From: Mucilaginibacter terrigena
GTDB lineage: Bacteria; Bacteroidota; Bacteroidia; Sphingobacteriales; Sphingobacteriaceae
DNA: 64,000 nt
Reading direction: 5' to 3'
Assembly: GCF_004168255.1 (NCBI RefSeq)
Contig: NZ_SEWG01000010.1
Location: forward strand, 43,550-107,549
Shown here: in pieces, positions 59,893 to 64,000 of the stretch
How positions within the stretch are numbered: position 1 is the stretch's first letter
Layout: each line of letters begins with the position of its first letter
The notes under the pieces: model-generated
Database searches by the model: none
Told to the model about the DNA's origin: nothing
What the model saw: the letters and a program-made list of their open reading frames with translations, nothing else
Translations under genes and position numbers: made by a program

Positions 59893-60900
59893 TTAAACTA
59901 ATGCTTCGGCAAAGTTAGGATAGTATCGGTAAATTTTTGCATAGCTTTTGATATCGGTTGGTATAACTGGAATAGCTTGTAATATCTTATTTTTAAATTT
60001 ACCTTTTTCTGTTTCGCTATTATGTTTGTCAGGAAGCGCTTTATCTAATGCTTTGATTTCTCTAAATGTCAAATTGGGAGCACTTATTTTATAGCTTTCC
60101 TCATCGGATCTTAAGAAATCTAATTCAGACAAACACATTTTATCTATTTTGCTTTTTTGGGTACGATCATAAATTATACCGCCAATGGTAAGTATTGTAG
60201 CATTGTCCTTGTATACGAAATTAAATATTTGTTTATATTTAATTTTGATTGGTAATTGCAAATTACGGGCAATTAGCGTCGTGTTAATTTGCCTATTAAA
60301 CATTTCGAGGCAAACTTTAATGCTATTTTTTGTATTAAAGTTTTCATTCATAAATTTATTTGGTAATCTATCTTTACCTATCCTCTTTATTAATTGATTA
60401 AGCCGATGTTCTTTAAGAGAAAATTGTTGCCTGTCGCTATCCTGCATATTGGGCAAAAAGTCTTCTTCAACATTAATAGATAAAGTAAATACACTACCGG
60501 GAAGTGCGTTTGCAAAAAACGTATCAATATCTGCGAACATGAAATCTGAAACTTTATCATCGTAATCTAACCACATAATTGTTTTCTTTCGATCAAGTTC
60601 AAGATTAGGTATTATAGTAGAAGAGTTGCCATATTTTATATCTATGCAAGAATAGGGTTTATTAAATTCAAATCGATTTCTCTTTGCTTCTTCTTTTTCA
60701 ATACTTATTAAATCAGTTATCCCCAAGTTTTTATGAAATAATATAAAGTCTGCAAAGTAGGGAGAACCCATTCCTACATATCTAAAATTATTTAACTGAT
60801 CTAAAAACGAAAGCCGATTAAAGGCCTCACACATCATTTTTCGTTCTATACTCTTATTCGGTCTAAGTGTATAGTTTATTTTTTCGAAACTACTTGACAT
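59893..60900 (-). CDS. Putative SAM-dependent methyltransferase (O-methyltransferase-annotated family)
   Basis: 335 residues. The segment FRYVGMGSPYFADFILFHKNLGI, then DLISIEKEEAKRNRFEFNKPY, then MWLDYDDKV follows the pattern of a prokaryotic family annotated as putative O-methyltransferase (I recall it as Methyltransf_35; from memory). GMGSPYF resembles a SAM glycine loop and SIEKE the acidic end of strand 2, so a Rossmann methyltransferase fold is likely. No target is known. Between the GHKL ATPase and the C5 methyltransferase with gaps of 5 and 1 bases, so it is part of a single system. Confidence 0.6.
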   Translation of the reverse strand: MSSSFEKINYTLRPNKSIERKMMCEAFNRLSFLDQLNNFRYVGMGSPYFADFILFHKNLGITDLISIEKEEAKRNRFEFNKPYSCIDIKYGNSSTIIPNLELDRKKTIMWLDYDDKVSDFMFADIDTFFANALPGSVFTLSINVEEDFLPNMQDSDRQQFSLKEHRLNQLIKRIGKDRLPNKFMNENFNTKNSIKVCLEMFNRQINTTLIARNLQLPIKIKYKQIFNFVYKDNATILTIGGIIYDRTQKSKIDKMCLSELDFLRSDEESYKISAPNLTFREIKALDKALPDKHNSETEKGKFKNKILQAIPVIPTDIKSYAKIYRYYPNFAEALV

Positions 60901-60905
60901 ACTAT

Positions 60906-62261
60906 TTATATCTCATTGTTATAATAGTAATCAAATGTTTTTAATCCCACTTCTTCAACATTATCAGCGTCTAAACTCTGTTTTACTGCTTCAAATCGTT
61001 CCGGTGATACTTGATAACTTATCCTAACCGATTTACTTTTACTTACCGGATTAAATAATGCAACGGGATAATGGAACTTATTATCAAGAACAACTTGGGT
61101 ATTTAAAACTTCAATAACAGGTTTAGGTGAATTTAAGCTTTTCTCTATGGCTTTATTTAATGTTTGACTATCAGTGGGATTACCTTTTTCCTTTTCTTCT
61201 TTAAGCTTATCCAATAGTTCCATGACCTGTCTTGTCATCGTAATCATTTTACTTCGCACATTTTTATAAACCGGTGAATCCATGTCCATGCCAGTTTTTG
61301 TTGTGTTCCAAGGTAATTGACCGGAATCATTAGCCTCGAAAAAGACATATCCTCTAAACCTGTGATACTGTGCGTGATATTTTGGAACTCCGTCACCACC
61401 TTTAGTACCAGTCCACACAGTTTGTGCAGTTTGATCTTTAGCTACAATCAACCTGTCATTACAAAAAATATACCATCCTCCATCTTCTGCATTTTTTTCA
61501 GAAATGCCAGCAATAATTTTAATAGCTTGATCGGATGAAATTTTCTCCCAATATGAAGGTCTAATATTTTCGTCATTTACTAACGATATTTGATTTGCGG
61601 TTAACTCATAGCCATTAATTATTATAGTTAAACCTTTGTTTATGTTTAACATATGTTCTAAAGCAATCTCTTTTTGTAATTTATCTATAAATGTTTCATC
61701 GTTAAAACTGGTTTTTGAGTCGCCGCTTAAATTTTTAATTACAACTTCAAGGCCTGTTTTGCTTTCAGCATTTGAAGTATTTTCTGATAATTTACCTTTA
61801 TCAAATTCGAAGTGCCACTCATTACCGGTGTCCAACTGCCATTTATTTACATCAATAGTTAATTCAAATTGAGAGGTTGGTGCAATTGATTTTATATGAA
61901 TATCAGCCCCAAGCTTAAAAAAAGCTCTTTTCATGCCAATTCCAAATTGTCCAATGGATTTCTTTGAAAGTACGCGTGCCGATGATTTACCAAAGTTAAA
62001 CGCGTATTTTCTCGCAACTTCTGCTTCCATTCCAAAGCCATTATCCTTTATTGAAAAACTTTGATTATTTAATGTAATTGTAATTTTGGAATTACTTAGG
62101 TTTTCTGGGTTTGGTGATTTTAACTTTATCGCGTCTACTGCGTTATCCACCAAATCACCAATCGCATCTCGCAAAGTAATATCCTTCACCAACATTGAGA
62201 TAAAAAAATCCTTTGAAGGGTCTGCTTTAACCTTTGTCAGGTCTAATTCTAATTGTGACAT
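60906..62261 (-). CDS. GHKL (HSP90/MutL/MORC-like) ATPase of the methyltransferase cassette
   Basis: 451 residues. N-terminal GHKL ATPase with N-box GDLVDNAVDA, G1 box KDNGFGM and G2 box SIGQFGIGMKRAFFKLG. The base-catalyst position of the ExxxN motif (Glu in MutL and MORC) is Asp36 here. The rest (about 180-451) contains a second alpha/beta part (GWYIFCNDRLIVA, then YHAQYHRFRGYVFFEANDSGQLPWNTTKTGMD) that resembles the transducer domain of HSP90/MutL-like ATPases. No nuclease motif. First gene of the three-gene operon; such ATPases are often linked to restriction-modification systems. Confidence 0.85.
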   Translation of the reverse strand: MSQLELDLTKVKADPSKDFFISMLVKDITLRDAIGDLVDNAVDAIKLKSPNPENLSNSKITITLNNQSFSIKDNGFGMEAEVARKYAFNFGKSSARVLSKKSIGQFGIGMKRAFFKLGADIHIKSIAPTSQFELTIDVNKWQLDTGNEWHFEFDKGKLSENTSNAESKTGLEVVIKNLSGDSKTSFNDETFIDKLQKEIALEHMLNINKGLTIIINGYELTANQISLVNDENIRPSYWEKISSDQAIKIIAGISEKNAEDGGWYIFCNDRLIVAKDQTAQTVWTGTKGGDGVPKYHAQYHRFRGYVFFEANDSGQLPWNTTKTGMDMDSPVYKNVRSKMITMTRQVMELLDKLKEEKEKGNPTDSQTLNKAIEKSLNSPKPVIEVLNTQVVLDNKFHYPVALFNPVSKSKSVRISYQVSPERFEAVKQSLDADNVEEVGLKTFDYYYNNEI

Positions 62262-62388
62262 TTGCTATTATAAGGTTGTTACTACCAATGTAGTAAAAAT
62301 TTAACAAGTTGTATAAACTATATAATGATGTAAGATCGATGCTGAATAATTATAACTTTCTTATTCATTATATATAGGGCCAGCGCTC
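62262..62388. other. Promoter-side spacer of the GHKL cassette
   Basis: A+T-rich 127 bases before the cassette. I find no exact TAnnTTTG on the minus strand, so either the promoter is weak, regulated, or of foreign type. Confidence 0.5.
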
Positions 62389-62457
62389 ACTTCCGCATCA
62401 ACTTATTCACTAAACCTACAGCGATACCTAATTCGCTGCTTATTTGGCGTTCAGCCT
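62389..62457 (-). pseudogene. Remnant of the 3' end of a second AAA-ATPase gene
   Basis: The minus-strand frame reads AERQISSELGIAVGLVNKLMRK and a stop, matching the last residues of the intact gene at 62487 (QRQISTELGIAVGLVNRLIKK) with mostly synonymous base changes. Upstream in the same frame it meets stop codons at once, so only about 22 codons survive. It lies between the cassette and the intact copy. Confidence 0.75.
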
Positions 62458-62486
62458 GTGGTCGGTGTTATCACCGCACCACTATC

Positions 62487-63560
62487 TCACTTCTTAATCA
62501 ACCTATTCACCAACCCAACAGCGATACCCAATTCGGTGCTTATTTGGCGTTGGGTGTAACCGGCGGCAGCCAGTTGGGCTATTTTGGGGGCTAATACCAG
62601 CTGGTTGGTTTGGCGGGTGCGCAGGTGCAGGTATTCGTGGCTTTGGCCTTCAAACTGCATTTTTAAAAAGTTTTCGGGCTTTGTAATGCGGCAAAGGCAT
62701 ACATTATCTTCGCCATAGATCTGCGCGGTGTTGCGCTGCTTTATTTGTTTCAGGTAACGCAGTTGCGGGTCGGTAGCGCTTGTGCCCAGGGCAAAGGCGC
62801 TGTCGGCAAAGTTTATCAGCAGCTTGCTGCCATGCAGGTTATCGGCCGAGAGCGGCAGGCCTAAATTGCGCCGTTTGGGTGTATGGGCCAGCACCAGGAC
62901 AGACAGCTTATACTCGTTTTTAAGCGCCTTAAGGTTTTTCATGAGGCTAAGCGCCACCTGGGCGTTTTCGGTACCGCCGCGCAGGCAGCTAATGTTGTCA
63001 ATAATTAATACCGTGGCTTTTAATTGCTGTATCCTGTACTCGATGGCGGCAATCAGGTGGTCGTCGTTATTGCTGTCGCCGCCGGGCAGGCCGGTGTTGG
63101 GCGTAAACTGGGCGCGTATAAACTTATCGGTAAAGTTGTAACTGCTGCGCGCATGGGTGTAACGCGTATAAAACTGCGTTACGCCAAGCTCAAAATCAAT
63201 ATAAAGCACGGTAGCGGGTTTGGCATGCATGGCAAAGTGCGCAATGCGCTTGCCTTCGGCAATGCTGTTACCAATTTGCACGGCCAGTATGCTTTTGCCA
63301 ACGTTGGTATCGGCAAATAGTATGCAAAGTTCGCCCTGGTGCCAAAGCTCGCCAAAAAGCATTTTGGGCACGGGCTCGCGTTCGCCAAGTTCCATCCAGC
63401 GGTTACCGGTGGCCACATGAAACAGGTAACGGCTTTCTTCAGGGTCGGGCGGCACGGGTTGGGGTTTCCTTTTTTTGGCCGGGCGGTAAGGTATGCCCTT
63501 GATTTCGGCACGCAGTTGTTCGATGATCGCCGGGCGTTCGGCAGTTGGGTGGTCGGTCAT
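62487..63560 (-). CDS. AAA-family (RepA/DnaB-like) ATPase of mobile-element type
   Basis: 357 residues. The ATG at 63560 (MTDHPTAERP) is chosen since the longer frame starts inside the promoter. RecA-like fold with Walker A FADTNVGKS (Ala in place of the first Gly), Walker B TVLIIDNIS, and a C-terminal helix-turn-helix (YTQRQISTELGIAVGLVNRLIKK). This matches AAA ATPases carried by plasmids, integrative elements and mobilisable islands in Bacteroidota. It has an exact -7 element and an operator-like dyad upstream. A vestige of a second copy lies downstream. Confidence 0.8.
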   Translation of the reverse strand: MTDHPTAERPAIIEQLRAEIKGIPYRPAKKRKPQPVPPDPEESRYLFHVATGNRWMELGEREPVPKMLFGELWHQGELCILFADTNVGKSILAVQIGNSIAEGKRIAHFAMHAKPATVLYIDFELGVTQFYTRYTHARSSYNFTDKFIRAQFTPNTGLPGGDSNNDDHLIAAIEYRIQQLKATVLIIDNISCLRGGTENAQVALSLMKNLKALKNEYKLSVLVLAHTPKRRNLGLPLSADNLHGSKLLINFADSAFALGTSATDPQLRYLKQIKQRNTAQIYGEDNVCLCRITKPENFLKMQFEGQSHEYLHLRTRQTNQLVLAPKIAQLAAAGYTQRQISTELGIAVGLVNRLIKK

Positions 63561-63674
63561 TACAGGATGATTGAGAGTGGTAAAAAGCCGTAAGCGATAC
63601 CGGGAGACGTATGTATCTACCATCCCGAAAGCCCGCGGCACAACGCTTAAAAGGTACAGAACGTACCTTACCCC

Positions 63675-63682
63675 CAAATATA
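63675..63682 (-). promoter_or_regulatory. -7 element for the AAA ATPase gene
   Basis: TATATTTG on the minus strand, exact TAnnTTTG match, leader about 105 bases to the ATG at 63560. Confidence 0.5.
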
Positions 63683-63703
63683 AGCACTAAATATCATGTT
63701 CAT

Positions 63704-63723
63704 GGTGACAGAACCGTGTCACC
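63704..63723. promoter_or_regulatory. Operator-like dyad upstream of the AAA gene
   Basis: GGTGACA - six bases - TGTCACC, perfect seven-base arms, centred about 35 bases upstream of the -7 element: the size and placement of a repressor or activator binding site. Confidence 0.45.
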
Positions 63724-63965
63724 AATTTTATATTAGAAGTGTTGATTTTGAGCCGTTTACAAAAAAGCATGCTGGTTGTGCAAACGTGAACGTGAACATT
63801 TGGCATCGTTTGTTGTCCGGAGTGAGCGAAGGACCTGTTATGTTGGAGGGGAGGTAGTGGCGGGGAGCGGGGAGCGGCATGACGGACAGAAAGTATTATA
63901 AACAAAGAAACCCCCGGGCTTTTGGTTGAAGGGTTCTTGTTTACTCCGTTAACTAACGGATTAAG

Positions 63966-64000
63966 ATTGGGCACCGACCTACTCTCCCATCCGTTGGCCA
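63966..64000 (-). rRNA. rrf: 5S ribosomal RNA, 3' end only
   Basis: The minus strand reads TGGGAGAGTAGGTCGGTGCC, the conserved 3' part of bacterial 5S rRNA. The gene runs off the window at its 5' side; a 16S-23S-5S operon on the minus strand is expected to the right. The exact 3' end is uncertain by a few bases. Confidence 0.85.

Larger units (their letters stand above)
63561..63960. other. Intergenic region between the AAA gene and the 5S gene
   Basis: Contains the AAA promoter element (63675-63682), the GGTGACA/TGTCACC dyad, and the probable rRNA-operon terminator: on the minus strand gaaccc ... gggtttc pairs near 63900-63940, with a ccgttaactaacgg palindrome at 63947-63960. No open frame of note. 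Confidence 0.6.

Noticed and set aside
58683..62261. Cassette as a classical type II restriction-modification system
   Set aside because: The C5 methyltransferase is complete but no restriction endonuclease is visible; calling it R-M would go beyond the sequence.
62389..62555. Exact attachment-site duplication (attL/attR) around an integrated island
   Set aside because: The two copies are only about 30 bases apart and differ at many synonymous positions, which suits a gene remnant better than a recent integration.
1..64000. CRISPR array
   Set aside because: No set of regularly spaced identical repeats with unique spacers is visible; the intergenic repeats are single palindromes.
1..64000. 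tRNA genes
   Set aside because: I inspected the intergenic regions and saw no cloverleaf with the conserved T-loop GGTTCRANYCC pattern.

Overview
The window looks like chromosomal DNA of a Bacteroidota member of the family Sphingobacteriaceae; Mucilaginibacter or a close relative is my best guess, by inference. The signs are the Bacteroidota promoter words (TAnnTTTG at -7, TTTG about 19 bases upstream), few Shine-Dalgarno sequences, a type IX secretion sorting tail, carboxypeptidase-regulatory-like domains, an ECF sigma factor paired with a TonB-like anti-sigma protein, a SMUG2-type glycosylase, DUF47-PiT phosphate genes, and self-complementary intergenic repeats of a kind common in this family. 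Most of the window is ordinary core genome. It opens inside rlmN (5' end outside) and closes inside a 5S rRNA gene on the minus strand.

Layout. 0-2.4 kb: rlmN, a PIN-domain toxin-antitoxin pair, a ComF-like phosphoribosyltransferase. 2.5-11.5 kb: a four-PAS hybrid histidine kinase behind glyA, then scpA, dxs and a cation/proton antiporter. 11.6-20.7 kb: an M28 peptidase, a VOC protein, a two-component system divergent from a T9SS-sorted protein, a DUF3127 protein with an SSB-like tail, a THUMP methyltransferase, an XRE regulator and an HD hydrolase. 20.7-25 kb: YceI, then a PhoR-like kinase, DUF47 and a PiT transporter with an 11-bp-period direct repeat resembling a Pho box. 25-31 kb: ECF sigma, TonB-like anti-sigma protein and a divergent VWA protein, then SMUG2 with an MtfA-like peptidase. 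31-46 kb: pyruvate dehydrogenase E1 alpha and E2, NlpC/P60, CapA, a Gre-like protein, an RRM protein, frr, an ABC exporter, pyrH, nagA, and the rplM-rpsI-rpsB-tsf ribosomal group. 46-49.9 kb: a low-C tract, dispersed repeats, a ParE/RelE-type toxin-antitoxin pair, an aldo/keto reductase and an acyl-ACP desaturase.

Two regions stand out. At 50-58.1 kb is a cellulose-like exopolysaccharide locus: a secreted GH5 endoglucanase faces an operon of an orphan membrane histidine kinase, a BcsB-like protein, a GT2 synthase with a GspE/MshE-N-like N-terminal domain and no PilZ, and a large unidentified polytopic membrane protein. At 58.7-62.3 kb is a tightly packed, A+T-richer three-gene cassette: a GHKL ATPase, a putative SAM-dependent methyltransferase of the type annotated as O-methyltransferase, and a complete cytosine-C5 DNA methyltransferase. 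It lies between dispersed repeats and a mobile-element-type AAA ATPase whose 3' end is duplicated as a remnant, all next to an rRNA operon. This is the best candidate for an uncharacterised defence or epigenetic system.

Regulatory reading: several genes carry exact -7 matches, two of them with TTTG exactly 19 bases upstream (the NlpC/P60 gene and the rplM operon). Strong hairpin terminators lie between most convergent pairs.
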